DNA from: Phytoactinopolyspora halophila
Lineage (GTDB): Bacteria > Actinomycetota > Actinomycetes > Jiangellales > Jiangellaceae
NCBI RefSeq assembly: GCF_003287285.1
Contig: NZ_QMIG01000016.1
Location: 56,191-120,190, forward strand
Length of the DNA stretch: 64,000 nucleotides
Direction: 5' to 3'
Both the position numbers and the translations under genes were made by a program. Below the pieces are notes generated by a model. The model was given only the letters and a program-made list of their open reading frames with translations. It did no database searches and was not told where the DNA came from. Shown here piece by piece: positions 29,765 through 38,362 of this stretch (positions within the stretch are counted from its first letter, which is position 1; each line of letters opens with the position of its first letter).

Positions 29765-31027
29765 ATGAGACGCACGAGAGCGGGTGTCTTCAGTTCGAGG
29801 ACGATGATGTGGGCGGTTCCGGCCTCCGTGGCGGTGCTGGCAACCGTGACGGCCGTCGGCGTGGCGCTGATGGCGGACGCCGATGCCGAGCTGCCCGAAC
29901 GCGACGCCAGCGAGCTGATCGCGGCGTTGACGCGGGCAGATGACGTGCCCCTGGCCGGAACGATCGTCCATTCCGCCGACCTCGGCCTGCCCGAGGCTCC
30001 CGACCTGACCGCCCAGTCGGGATCGCCGCTGTCGTTGCTGACCGGTGCGACGACGGCGCGGGTGTGGTACGCGGCGCCGGATACATATCGGGTGGCGGTG
30101 TATGGCGAGCTGTCCGAGACGGATCTCGTCCGGGATGGCGAGGACATCTGGTACTGGAACAGCGAGGAGAACCGGGTCCTGCACTACGCCATGTCGGACA
30201 CCGCGGCAGCGGCCGGTTCCGGGGCCGGCTCGCAAACAGCGCCGGAATCGTCCGGGCAGGATTCGGGCGAGGGTGCGGCCGGGGACGCGCCCGAGGGGAA
30301 GGGCGCCGAGTCGACGTCGCCGATGCCCGAGGCATCGGCTGACATGCTGGCCGAATACGTGCTCCAGCTACTCGAACCGTCCACGGAGGTCGAAGCCGAC
30401 GGGACGGTCACGGTCGCCGGGCGCGCTGCATACGAGCTGGTGTTCCGCCCACGGGACGACACGTCGCTGGTGGACTCGGTGCGGGTGGCGATCGATGCTG
30501 CCCACGGTGTGCCGTTGCGTGTCCAGCTCCACGACACCGCTGGCGGCGACCCGGCTGCCGAAGTGGGATACACGTCGATCTCGTTCGACGAACCCGACCG
30601 TTCCGCATTCGAGTTCAGCCCCCCGCCCGATGCCGAGGTCGAGGAGATGGGGGCTGGCAGTTGGCTGGCGTGGGAAGCCACGAGCCCGGGCCTCGGGCAC
30701 TGGCATCTCGGAGACGGGTTCGACGAGAAGCTGGGAGCAGACCTGGACGCCGACGTCGCCGGGTCCGGGTGGAGCTCGGTCCTGGTCGTCTCGGGTGTAG
30801 ATTTCGACGAGCTGCTGGCCGCGTTCGAGGACAGCGTGGCCGGGACGCCCCACGAGGTTGGCGATCTGGCGGATGCCATGGACGAGATGGAGGAGGTCTC
30901 CGGCCCTTACGGGGAAGGCCTCGCCTTCGAGACCCGGCTGTGGTCGGTGCTGTACGTCGACGACGGCCGGCTCCTGGCGGGAGCGGTCAGCCTGGAGACC
31001 CTCGAAAAGGCTGCCGCCGCTCGATGA
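29765..31027 (+). CDS. LolA/RseB-like secreted or membrane-anchored protein
   Basis: ATG 29765 lies behind AAAGGAGAG and gives 420 residues. A basic start and one hydrophobic segment (MWAVPASVAVLATVTAVGVAL) form a signal anchor. The next 300 residues show the LolA/LppX/RseB-like pattern: SELIAALTRADDVPLAGTIVHSADLGLP, ARVWYAAPDTYRVAVYGELSETDLVRDGEDIWYWN and an ESVRVAIDAAHGVPLRVQ-like strand. A Ser/Gly/Glu-rich loop interrupts it near residues 150-190. In actinobacteria such proteins are annotated as outer-membrane lipoprotein carrier or sigma-E regulatory proteins; lipid or sensor function is not proven. It is divergent from a two-component system. Confidence 0.75.
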   Translation: MRRTRAGVFSSRTMMWAVPASVAVLATVTAVGVALMADADAELPERDASELIAALTRADDVPLAGTIVHSADLGLPEAPDLTAQSGSPLSLLTGATTARVWYAAPDTYRVAVYGELSETDLVRDGEDIWYWNSEENRVLHYAMSDTAAAAGSGAGSQTAPESSGQDSGEGAAGDAPEGKGAESTSPMPEASADMLAEYVLQLLEPSTEVEADGTVTVAGRAAYELVFRPRDDTSLVDSVRVAIDAAHGVPLRVQLHDTAGGDPAAEVGYTSISFDEPDRSAFEFSPPPDAEVEEMGAGSWLAWEATSPGLGHWHLGDGFDEKLGADLDADVAGSGWSSVLVVSGVDFDELLAAFEDSVAGTPHEVGDLADAMDEMEEVSGPYGEGLAFETRLWSVLYVDDGRLLAGAVSLETLEKAAAAR

Positions 31028-31044
31028 TCGAGGGCGAGAAAGGA

Positions 31045-31082
31045 GTGCGAGTAGGGGCCGCGATGAGGGCCCCTGCTCGCAC
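31045..31082. terminator. Bidirectional terminator hairpin
   Basis: GTGCGAGTAGGGGCC (31045-31059) pairs with GGCCCCTGCTCGCAC (31068-31082) over 15 bp with one G-T pair and an 8-base loop. It lies between the convergent LolA-like gene (stop 31027) and the secreted protein gene (stop 31109). Confidence 0.75.
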
Positions 31083-31108
31083 CACTCGTTCGTGACGAAT
31101 CTCGACGG

Positions 31109-32065
31109 TCAGTCGAAGGCGTGGCCGGCGGCGGCCGCCGACTTCTCGCCGTCGGCGATACGATCGTCGATCTCGTCGAGCACCTCGTCCTTGCGCGTCT
31201 CGAAGGCTTCGACGTCGCCGGAGCGCATGGGCGAGCTCAGAACGACCGGATTGCCCGTTTCGCAGTTCCGCTCGCCCCGGACCCGGTTGTCCTCGATGAT
31301 CGGCGCGGGCGAGTTGTCGCTGCATACGAGATCACCACGGATCACGTTGCCGGTGATACTCGCGTCGGCGGTGTTGCCCGTCATGGTGAGCGAGCCGCCG
31401 AACACGTTGAACCCGCAATCGCTAACCGGCGAATCGCCGCCGATCTGCAGCAGCTCGTCGTTGCCCGTGAACGTGGCGTCGCCGTCGACCTCGGAGAGGC
31501 AGAAGACGCTGCCCATCTCCGTGCCGGCAATGGACACCGCGCCTTCGATCACCGAGTCGTAGACATCGACGAGCAGGCCGCCGTCCGCCTCGACACCGCG
31601 CTCGACCCAGCTGGTTTCGAGGAAGGTCTCGACGTTGGTGACGTTGACGTTGCGGCTGTGCGACGAGCCGAGCGTGTAGTAGAACTCGGAATCATTTCCC
31701 ACGACGTTGCGCTCGTGCGCGCTGTTCTCCGAGTAGACACCGAAAGCCTCGTTGAGGCGGGTGGCGCCCTGGATATCCGTTTCGACTACGTTGGCAAAGC
31801 CGTTGTCGCGCACGCGCAGCGCGCCGGCAACGGAGGAATCCTCGAGGAGGATGGTGGCATCGGCGCGTACGGTGACGTCGCCGTCGATGGTGACGTTGGT
31901 GAGTTCGCAGTTGTCCCCGGACGCGACGACGAGATCGCCGGGTACGGAGACGTCTTCTGCGACGCCGTCACAGAAAGTTGTCAGGCTGGCTTGTGAAGGT
32001 GCGGCGATGCCGAGGGCGAACAGCCCGCCGATTGCGGATGCGGTCACGAGGCGTTTCACACGCAT
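31109..32065 (-). CDS. Secreted protein with parallel beta-helix-like repeats
   Basis: ATG 32065 behind AAGGGGA gives 318 residues. The signal peptide is MRVKRLVTASAIGGLFALGIAAPSQA-type, with cleavage after AxA, and the mature part begins SLTTFCDG. The body has short repeated beta strands with conserved Val/Thr/Asn positions (VTIDGDVTVRADATILLEDSS, then VAGALRVRDNG, then LTMTGNTADASITGN), as in right-handed beta-helix proteins. Four or more cysteines occur at intervals. The C-terminus is charged and helical. I do not recognise a named function; it is probably a cell-surface or extracellular protein. It lies convergent with the LolA-like gene. Confidence 0.65.
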   Translation of the reverse strand: MRVKRLVTASAIGGLFALGIAAPSQASLTTFCDGVAEDVSVPGDLVVASGDNCELTNVTIDGDVTVRADATILLEDSSVAGALRVRDNGFANVVETDIQGATRLNEAFGVYSENSAHERNVVGNDSEFYYTLGSSHSRNVNVTNVETFLETSWVERGVEADGGLLVDVYDSVIEGAVSIAGTEMGSVFCLSEVDGDATFTGNDELLQIGGDSPVSDCGFNVFGGSLTMTGNTADASITGNVIRGDLVCSDNSPAPIIEDNRVRGERNCETGNPVVLSSPMRSGDVEAFETRKDEVLDEIDDRIADGEKSAAAAGHAFD

Positions 32066-32374
32066 GAATTCCCCTTGAGTTTGCTTGGCATTAACACGCC
32101 CGCTCTCGAAGCGCAACGAACGGCTCCGTCCGGATCGCGGACGGCGCTCCCGCGCGCGGCACGTCGTGAGCGGCTGAGTGGCCGCGTCCCCCGCCCGGAT
32201 GCTCACGGTCGGCGAGCCTCCGCGCAACGATCGCGCGACCCCTCGTACCCTTTACGGGCAAATCGTGCAGTTGGACTCTTGCGGGAATGTGGCTGACTTG
32301 TCAAGATTTCCGCGCCGTGTCTGGTTCGACGTGTTGGGCCAACTCGGCCAGGGCTGGCGCGCTAGCCTCGAAGC
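32066..32374. other. Divergent intergenic region
   Basis: This region of 309 bases separates the secreted protein gene from the GNAT/acyl-CoA-synthetase gene. The left end holds a plausible promoter for the former. The stretch from 32255 to 32320 is less G/C-rich and may hold the promoter of the latter. No gene or RNA was recognised. Confidence 0.5.
32088..32116 (-). promoter_or_regulatory. Candidate promoter of the secreted protein gene
   Basis: On the minus strand TTGCGC and TAATGC are separated by exactly 17 bases and lie 22 bases before the ATG at 32065. The spacing is ideal, but the hexamers match only partly. Confidence 0.4.
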
Positions 32375-35047
32375 GTGCAGTCCGATCCGACGTATCCGGC
32401 CCATTGGGAAGCCGACGTGGTGCTCTCGGACGGCGCCACGGCCCATGTGCGCCCGATCCAGCCCGGCGATGCCGAACTCCTGGTCGACTTCTACTCCCGG
32501 GTCAGCGACGAATCCAAGTACTTCCGCTTCTTCGCGCCGTACCCGCGCCTCAGCGAGCGTGACGTCGACCGTTTCACCAGGGTCGACCACGACCAGCGGG
32601 TAGCGTTGATCATGACGGTCGGCGACGCGATGATCGCCGTGGCACGCTATGACCGGATCACGACGGGCGAGGCCGAAGTGTCGTTCCTCGTCGAGGACGG
32701 TCACCAGGGACGCGGTGTGGCGACCATCCTGCTCGAACACCTCGCTCAGGCTGCCCGGGAGCGCGGCGTGTACCGGTTCGTCGCCGACGTGCTGCCTGAC
32801 AACCGCAAGATGATTGGCGTCTTCGCGGAGGCCGGGTACTCGGTGGACGATCGATTCGAGGATGGCGTGGTGCACGTCGAATTCGAGATCCTGCCGACGG
32901 ATCACTCGCTGCGGGTCATGACGGCCCGCGAGCACCGGGCCGAGGCACGATCCATCGAGCGGCTGCTCACGCCGGGCTCGGTCGCCGTCGTCGGGGCCAG
33001 CCGGACGGCAGGCAAGGCGGGCCAGGAGCTCATCCGGAACATCCAGGCCGGTGGTACGGGCGACGGATTCAGCGGAGCGATCTATGCCGTGCATCCCGAG
33101 GCGAGCAGCGTGTGCGGGGTCCCGGCCTACCCGTCGGTACGCGACATCCCCGGCGACGTCGATCTCGCGGTGCTCGCCGTACCGGCGCGAGCGGTGAACG
33201 AGGTGGTCTCGGACTGCGCGGCCAAGGGGGTGCACGCCCTGGTCGTGGTGGCCGAGGGATTCGCCGAGCGGGGCGATGAGGAAGGCCGGGAGCGGCAGGC
33301 AGAACTGGTACGAGCCGCGCGCGCCAACGGTATGCGTGTGGTCGGCCCGAATTGCCTGGGCATCGTCAATACCGACCCCGCCTATCGGCTGAACGCCTCG
33401 CTCGCCGGTGTGCTGCCGCCGCCCGGCCGGGTGGGGCTGTTCGCGCAGTCCGGGGCGCTGGGCACGGCGATACTCGGCGACGCGGCCGCCCGCGGGCTGG
33501 GACTGTCGACGTTCGTCTCCGCCGGAAACCGGGCCGACGTCTCCGGCAACGACCTGCTGCAGTACTGGCGCGACGACCCGGCGACGGAGGTGGTGCTGCT
33601 GTACCTGGAGTCGCTGGGCAATCCGCGCAAGTTCTCCCGGATATCCCGCCGGGTGGCCGAGGTGAAACCGGTGGTGGTGGTCAAGAGTGGCCGCACGACG
33701 CAGAGCGTGCCGTTGGGGCACGCGGTGCGGCCCATCGGCGTGCCGCAGGCGGCCCTGGATGCGATGTTCCAGCAGTCCGGCGTGATCCAGGTGGAAACGG
33801 TGTCGGAGATGCTCGACGCCGGTCAGGTGCTGGCGTATCAGCCGCCGCCGGCTGGCGGCCGGGTCGGCGTCGTCGGCAATTCCAGCGCGTTGTGCCTGCT
33901 GGCCAACGACGCGGTGGTGGCTGCCGGGCTCGACCTCGGAAGGGAACCGGTGGATCTGGGAAGTGCCGCCTCCGCCGAGGCCTACGCGGAGGCGCTGGCC
34001 GACCTGCGAGACGATCCCGGGGTGGACTCGCTGCTGGTGCTGTTCGCCCCGGCAGTCGAATCGTCGAGCACGGAGGACGTCGCCCGGGTCCTGGCCGGCG
34101 TGTCGGCCAGCGGCGCCAAACCGATCGTGACCACGTTTCTGGGCAGCCGCGGCGTCCCCGAAGCGATGCGCAGCCTCGACGAGCAGGGAGTGCCGCAGCG
34201 AGGCTCGGTCCCCTCGTACCCGTCGGTGGAAGAGGCCGTCCGGGCCCTCACGCACGCCACGTGGCATGCCAGGTGGCAGCGCCGGCGCCACGGCCAGGTG
34301 CCCGAACTGGCGAACGTGCGCTCGAACGCGGCCCGGGAACGCGCCGAGCGGTTCCTCGGCGGCGGCGCGTCGGTCGAGCTCACCCATGCCCAGGTGACGG
34401 AGCTGGTCGCGGAGTACGGCATCGACCTGCTGCCCATGGCGCCCGCGCGCACGCTGGACGAGGCGATCGCGGCGATGGAGCGGTTCGGCACCGAAGTCGT
34501 GTTGAAAGCCACCGCGATGCACCTGCGGCACCGGCCCGACCTGGCAGATGTCTGGCGCAACATCGACACCGAAGGGGAACTGCGGGACGCGTGGGAGACG
34601 ATGTCGCAAACCCTGGCCAACCCGGCCGAAGCGGCGTTCGTCGTGCAGCCGATGGCCCCGGGAGGAGTTCCGGTGGGCGTGTGGGCACGGGAGGACGCCA
34701 TGTTCGGTCCGGTGCTCTCCTTCGGTGTTTCGGGGCTGGCCACCGAGCTGCTGGACGATCGCGCGTACCGGATCCCGCCGCTCACTGACGTGGACGCCGC
34801 GGAAATGGTGCGCGCGGTGAAGGCCGCTCCGTTGCTGTTCGGCTATCGCGGCGGCATGATGGTCGACGTGACTGCTGTCGAGGACCTGTTGCATCGAGTC
34901 TCGCGGATGTCGGATGATCTCCCGGAGCTCGAACTGCTCGAGCTCGACCCGGTACTCGTGGGCGAACAGGGCTTGTCCGTGGTCAACGCCACAGCGCGCC
35001 TGGCACGGCCTGCCCTCCGGTCGGACTGGTACGCCCGCAGGTTGTGA
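32375..35047 (+). CDS. GNAT acetyltransferase fused to acyl-CoA synthetase (NDP-forming type)
   Basis: A GTG start gives 890 residues. An N-terminal GNAT domain (about 20-165) contains RPIQPGDAELLVDFYSRVS and the acetyl-CoA loop VEDGHQGRGVATILLEHLA. Next come a CoA-binding domain with SVAVVGASRTAGKAGQE, a succinyl-CoA-ligase-like region and a C-terminal ATP-grasp domain from about residue 670. This layout belongs to the Pat/AcuA-like protein acetyltransferase family of actinobacteria, which modify lysines of enzymes such as acetyl-CoA synthetase. The mycobacterial Pat carries a cNMP domain instead. Regulation by acetyl-CoA is known for related proteins. It starts a plus-strand block with DUF5998 and the phosphodiesterase-like gene. 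Confidence 0.88.
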   Translation: MQSDPTYPAHWEADVVLSDGATAHVRPIQPGDAELLVDFYSRVSDESKYFRFFAPYPRLSERDVDRFTRVDHDQRVALIMTVGDAMIAVARYDRITTGEAEVSFLVEDGHQGRGVATILLEHLAQAARERGVYRFVADVLPDNRKMIGVFAEAGYSVDDRFEDGVVHVEFEILPTDHSLRVMTAREHRAEARSIERLLTPGSVAVVGASRTAGKAGQELIRNIQAGGTGDGFSGAIYAVHPEASSVCGVPAYPSVRDIPGDVDLAVLAVPARAVNEVVSDCAAKGVHALVVVAEGFAERGDEEGRERQAELVRAARANGMRVVGPNCLGIVNTDPAYRLNASLAGVLPPPGRVGLFAQSGALGTAILGDAAARGLGLSTFVSAGNRADVSGNDLLQYWRDDPATEVVLLYLESLGNPRKFSRISRRVAEVKPVVVVKSGRTTQSVPLGHAVRPIGVPQAALDAMFQQSGVIQVETVSEMLDAGQVLAYQPPPAGGRVGVVGNSSALCLLANDAVVAAGLDLGREPVDLGSAASAEAYAEALADLRDDPGVDSLLVLFAPAVESSSTEDVARVLAGVSASGAKPIVTTFLGSRGVPEAMRSLDEQGVPQRGSVPSYPSVEEAVRALTHATWHARWQRRRHGQVPELANVRSNAARERAERFLGGGASVELTHAQVTELVAEYGIDLLPMAPARTLDEAIAAMERFGTEVVLKATAMHLRHRPDLADVWRNIDTEGELRDAWETMSQTLANPAEAAFVVQPMAPGGVPVGVWAREDAMFGPVLSFGVSGLATELLDDRAYRIPPLTDVDAAEMVRAVKAAPLLFGYRGGMMVDVTAVEDLLHRVSRMSDDLPELELLELDPVLVGEQGLSVVNATARLARPALRSDWYARRL

Positions 35048-35101
35048 TGCCGCGACCCTGCCTGCACGCAGGAAGCTCGTCCGGCATGTAAGGATGGAAC
35101 C

Positions 35102-35689
35102 ATGGTGGAGACAGGAACGCGTGAAGGGCTCCGGCTCGCGATCCAGCAGGCCGGATACTATCCGGATCTCGTAGCGGACACTCTGGAGACCGCGCTAGCC
35201 GGGGAACCGGTGGAGTCGTTCTTCGTCCACCACGAGCCGCACTTCGATCGCGACGAGCTGCGCCGCCACATCAGTGTGCTGGTGGTGACGCCGACGAGGC
35301 TGATCGTCGGCCACTCCGACGACTACCCGGCTGACGATACTCACGAGGTCCCGTATGCCACGACGTCAACGGAGTCGGTACCGCTGACGGGTGTGTCGTC
35401 GGTCGTGGTGAGCCGTACGGTGCCCACCCCTGCGGCGCACCAGATGGGCGATCGCCCGCTGGAGGTCGTGCTCACCATCGGCTGGGGTGCCATGAGCCGA
35501 GTGGACGTGGAACCGGCCACGTGCGGCGACCCGGAGTGCGAGGCCGACCACGGCTACACCGGAACCGTGACGTCGGATGACTTCACGCTGCGGGTGAGCG
35601 AGGCCGGCGACGGCACCAACCGGGTGGATCACATGCTGGAGTTCGCCCGTTCCCTGTCGGCGGCTACCGTCCGGGCCAGGGAACGGTGA
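35102..35689 (+). CDS. DUF5998 family protein
   Basis: This 195-residue soluble protein with the DUF5998 pattern begins EGLRLAIQQAGYYPDLVADTLETALAGEPVESFFVHHEPHFD. It carries VTPTRLIVGHSDDY and later CGDPECEADHGYTG, whose two cysteines and histidine could bind a metal. It is conserved among actinobacteria and of unknown function. It lies 54 bases behind the acetyltransferase fusion and 4 bases before the phosphodiesterase-like gene, so it is part of an apparent operon. Confidence 0.8.
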   Translation: MVETGTREGLRLAIQQAGYYPDLVADTLETALAGEPVESFFVHHEPHFDRDELRRHISVLVVTPTRLIVGHSDDYPADDTHEVPYATTSTESVPLTGVSSVVVSRTVPTPAAHQMGDRPLEVVLTIGWGAMSRVDVEPATCGDPECEADHGYTGTVTSDDFTLRVSEAGDGTNRVDHMLEFARSLSAATVRARER

Positions 35690-35693
35690 CGGA

Positions 35694-36800
35694 TTGACAC
35701 TCGTCCCCGAGTACGGCCACAACTCCCTGCCCGATATCGTCCCGTCGATTCTGGGGGCACTCGGCGTCCCCGGCGAGCAGAATCCGCTCGGGCTGCCGGA
35801 CGCCCGGCGCTACTGCATCCTGCTGATCGACGGTCTCGGCTGGAACCTGTTGCGCGCGCACCGGGCGTATGCGCCGTTTCTGTCGTCGTTACCGGGACGC
35901 GCGATCACCTGCGCGACACCGAGCACCACCGCCACGAGCATCACGAGCCTGGGCACCGGGCTGGCGCCGGGCCGGCACGGCGTGCTCGGCTACACCACGC
36001 GAGTTCCGGGCGGAAACGAGATCTTCAACGCGTTGAAGTGGGAACCCGCGATCGATCCAGTGACCTACCAGCCGCACCCCACACTCTTCGAACGAGCGCA
36101 CCGTGACGGGATCGCTGCCTGCGTGCTCGGCATGCGGCGCTTCCGCGACACCGGATTGACAAACGCCGCGTTGCGGGGTCCGTTCCACGCGGTCGACACC
36201 TTCGGTGAACGCGTGGCGGCCGCTGCCGGGCGGGCCGGCGAGGGCGAGTCCGCGCTGGTGTATGTCTACGACCCCGACCTCGACATGACCGGCCACGTGC
36301 ATGGCTGCGGGTCGGCCGCGTGGCGGCATCAGCTGGTCATGGTGGACCGGTTCGCCGAGGAACTCTACGAGGCGCTGCCGGAGGGCACCGAGCTCGTGGT
36401 GACCGGAGATCACGGCATGGTGGATGTGCCTTCCCAGGACCGGATCGATGTGGACGAGCATCCACGGCTGCGAGACGGGGTGTCCCTGATCGCGGGCGAG
36501 GCCCGGTTCCGGCACGTCTACACCATCGACGGCGCCGCGGACGATGTCGCGGCGGCATGGCAGGAGATGCTCGGCGAGCATCGCGCGGCCGTGCTGCGCC
36601 GGTCGGATGCCATCGAGGCGGGATGGTTCGGGGCCGTGGAGAACCGGGTGCTCGACCGGATCGGCGACGTCCTGGTCAGCTTTCACGGGCCCGGCGCGGT
36701 GGAGCATGGCAGCGCGTTCCCCATGGAGAAGAAGCTGGTGGGGCTGCACGGTGGTGGCAGCGAGGATGAGATGCTCGTGCCCCTGCTGCTTCCGTCGTAG
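35694..36800 (+). CDS. Alkaline phosphatase superfamily (nucleotide pyrophosphatase/phosphodiesterase-like) protein
   Basis: A TTG start at 35694, four bases after the upstream stop, gives 368 residues. Metal-binding positions are visible: Asp in CILLIDGLGWN (near 46), a Thr nucleophile in ATPSTTATSITSLGTG (near 78-80), Asp/His in DPDLDMTGHVHGCGS, and ELVVTGDHGMVDVP. This is the alkaline phosphatase/NPP fold, cytoplasmic because no signal peptide is present. The substrate is a phospho-mono- or diester of unknown identity. The TTG start is chosen because no ATG or GTG occurs before the conserved region and because of the tight spacing. Confidence 0.82.
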   Translation: MTLVPEYGHNSLPDIVPSILGALGVPGEQNPLGLPDARRYCILLIDGLGWNLLRAHRAYAPFLSSLPGRAITCATPSTTATSITSLGTGLAPGRHGVLGYTTRVPGGNEIFNALKWEPAIDPVTYQPHPTLFERAHRDGIAACVLGMRRFRDTGLTNAALRGPFHAVDTFGERVAAAAGRAGEGESALVYVYDPDLDMTGHVHGCGSAAWRHQLVMVDRFAEELYEALPEGTELVVTGDHGMVDVPSQDRIDVDEHPRLRDGVSLIAGEARFRHVYTIDGAADDVAAAWQEMLGEHRAAVLRRSDAIEAGWFGAVENRVLDRIGDVLVSFHGPGAVEHGSAFPMEKKLVGLHGGGSEDEMLVPLLLPS

Positions 36801-36816
36801 GCCGTGCCGGCCGTCG

Positions 36817-37296
36817 CTAGCTGATCCACGTGGTGACGAAGGGCGGGCGGGACGCGTCGTCGTACCGCACGGAGATGGTGACCGGGCCGGGCGACACGCC
36901 GGTGGCCCGGAACCGGCCGTGCTCGTCGGCTCGCACGTGGGTGGTGACGCCATCTGCCGTGCGTACGTCGACGCCCGCGGGCGCGGGCGGAACGATCTGG
37001 CCGATCACGCGTCTGCCGTCCGGAGGTGCGGCTGCCGGCGGTTCCACCACCTCGACGACGAGGGTGGACTCGTCAGCGGTGAAGGTGAGGACGCGGGGTT
37101 CGTGCGCCGCTCGCAACGCGGCGGCGCCGGCCAGATGGGAATCGGAGACCAGCTCGGCGATCTGATGGTCCGCGTCGAGCCAGTCGAGACTGTTCTTGAT
37201 CGCCTCGACGAGCGCGGGTGGCGGCGGATCATCCATGTCGATCACCGTCCGCAGCTCGGCGAGCAGGGCGTCGTCGGCACCGGTCTCGTCAGCCAT
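36817..37296 (-). CDS. Small protein coupled to an ECF sigma factor
   Basis: ATG 37296 shares one base with the sigma-factor stop and gives 159 residues; a GTG at 37299 would add one residue. It is acidic at the N-terminus (DDALLAELRTVIDMDDPPPPALVEAIKNSLDWLDADH) and then shows a beta-rich, carboxypeptidase-regulatory-like domain (VDVRTADGVTTHVRADEHGRFRATGVSPGPVTISVRY). It has no membrane helix and no HxxxCxxC zinc motif, so it is not a ZAS-type anti-sigma factor. Related sigma/small-protein pairs exist in actinobacteria, sometimes beside CHAT-domain genes. No CHAT gene is here. Its role as a partner of the sigma factor is an inference from the translational coupling. Confidence 0.65.
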   Translation of the reverse strand: MADETGADDALLAELRTVIDMDDPPPPALVEAIKNSLDWLDADHQIAELVSDSHLAGAAALRAAHEPRVLTFTADESTLVVEVVEPPAAAPPDGRRVIGQIVPPAPAGVDVRTADGVTTHVRADEHGRFRATGVSPGPVTISVRYDDASRPPFVTTWIS

Positions 37297-37877
37297 CACA
37301 CGTCTCCCGCCCGTATGTCCGTGTGGTCATCCGAAGAAAGCAGCTGGCGCAGGCGCGCAAGGCAACGTTGACGTTGTGGCCCGATGCTGCCGAGAGGTAT
37401 TTCGAGGATCTCCGCGATCTGCGCGTAGGGCAGGGGCGGATCGGCGAGGCACAGCCGCAGCAGGGACTGGCAGCGCGGTGGAAGGCGATGGTAAGCGGCG
37501 GCGACCTGCGCGTGCTCTTCCTGCCGCACGACGGCCGCATCGGGTGGCGTCGCCGTCGGATCGATACGGTCCTCGCCCTGGGTGGCGTCCGCTCCCGGTA
37601 TTTCGCGATCGCGCCGCTTGATGAGCCGCAGACACTCCCGGCGTGCCGTGGTGACCAGCCAGGACGCGAGCTGGTCGGGTTGCTCGAGGCGGTGCAGATT
37701 CTCGACGAGCCGGAGCCAGGTTGACTGGAAGACGTCGCCGGCGTCGGCATCATCCAGCCGATGGCTGCGTGCGATCGACCAGACCAGGCGGGCATGACGA
37801 TCGACGATCTCGTGCCACGCCTGTTCGTCTCCGGCACATGCCGCACGCACGAGCTCGCTGATCGAGCGGTCGGCCAT
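37296..37877 (-). CDS. ECF-type RNA polymerase sigma factor
   Basis: This 193-residue sigma-70 family protein carries only regions 2 and 4. Region 2 shows WHEIVDRHARLVWSIARSHRLDDADAGDVFQSTWLRLVENLHRL and ASWLVTTARRECLRLIKR. Region 4 has LPPRCQSLLRLCLADPPLPYAQIAEILEIPLGSIGPQRQRCLARLRQLL. The gene starts with ATG 37877 preceded by GGGGG. It is translationally coupled to a small protein of unknown function that would be its nearest regulator. No anti-sigma factor of the zinc type is adjacent. A long leader (485 bases) lies upstream. Confidence 0.88.
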   Translation of the reverse strand: MADRSISELVRAACAGDEQAWHEIVDRHARLVWSIARSHRLDDADAGDVFQSTWLRLVENLHRLEQPDQLASWLVTTARRECLRLIKRRDREIPGADATQGEDRIDPTATPPDAAVVRQEEHAQVAAAYHRLPPRCQSLLRLCLADPPLPYAQIAEILEIPLGSIGPQRQRCLARLRQLLSSDDHTDIRAGDV

Positions 37878-38362
37878 TCGTGCCCCCGGGTGTGTCGGTC
37901 TGCTGTCCCGGGTTCATCCGGGAACGTGCGGATCGACATTATCGCGTGGACGCGCTCGCTTATGACACACCGCCGGTGACGGGCGCGTGCCCCAGGCACA
38001 TCAGATCGCGCGACACCCACGCGCCCGTCACCCCCGTGAATCTCGATCCTGCGAGCAAAGCCCCCCGCGCTTCGCCCCCTCCGGACGGCGGTTGGCCGTC
38101 CCCACCAAACGCGCCGTTCGATCGTCAGGATCCCGACGGTGCGGCAGCCTTCATGACCAGCTCGATCCCGGCTGCCGATGGTCCGATGGTGTCCAGCCCT
38201 GCTAAATCAGGGCGTGTCCGGGGAATCGGACCGCGAAGCGCCGCAAGGTGGCCAACGGCGCTTCACCCATACAGAGCACGTAGCCGCAGCCCTGATACAT
38301 CCGCAGGCGAACTTTTTTCTGAGCGGCTCACCCACGTTCGTGGCGACCTGCTCACCCGGGGC
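37878..38362. other. Long intergenic region, no gene seen
   Basis: This is the largest gap in the window, 485 bases between the ECF sigma gene and the end of sepH (both minus strand). It has a small hairpin GGACGG...CCGTCC near 38092-38110, a C-rich run near 38060 and a T-rich run near 38311-38318. No tRNA, ORF with coding bias or known riboswitch was recognised. It should hold the sepH terminator and the sigma promoter. Confidence 0.5.

Noticed and set aside
32252..34894. Long minus-strand open frame antisense to the GNAT/acyl-CoA-synthetase gene
   Set aside because: High-GC coding DNA gives long open antisense frames; the translation is His/Arg/Gly-rich with no family motifs, while the plus strand has clear domains.
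38056..38085. C-rich runs suggestive of a 6C RNA motif
   Set aside because: The flanking stems are only about four base pairs and the two C runs are not in proper hairpin loops.
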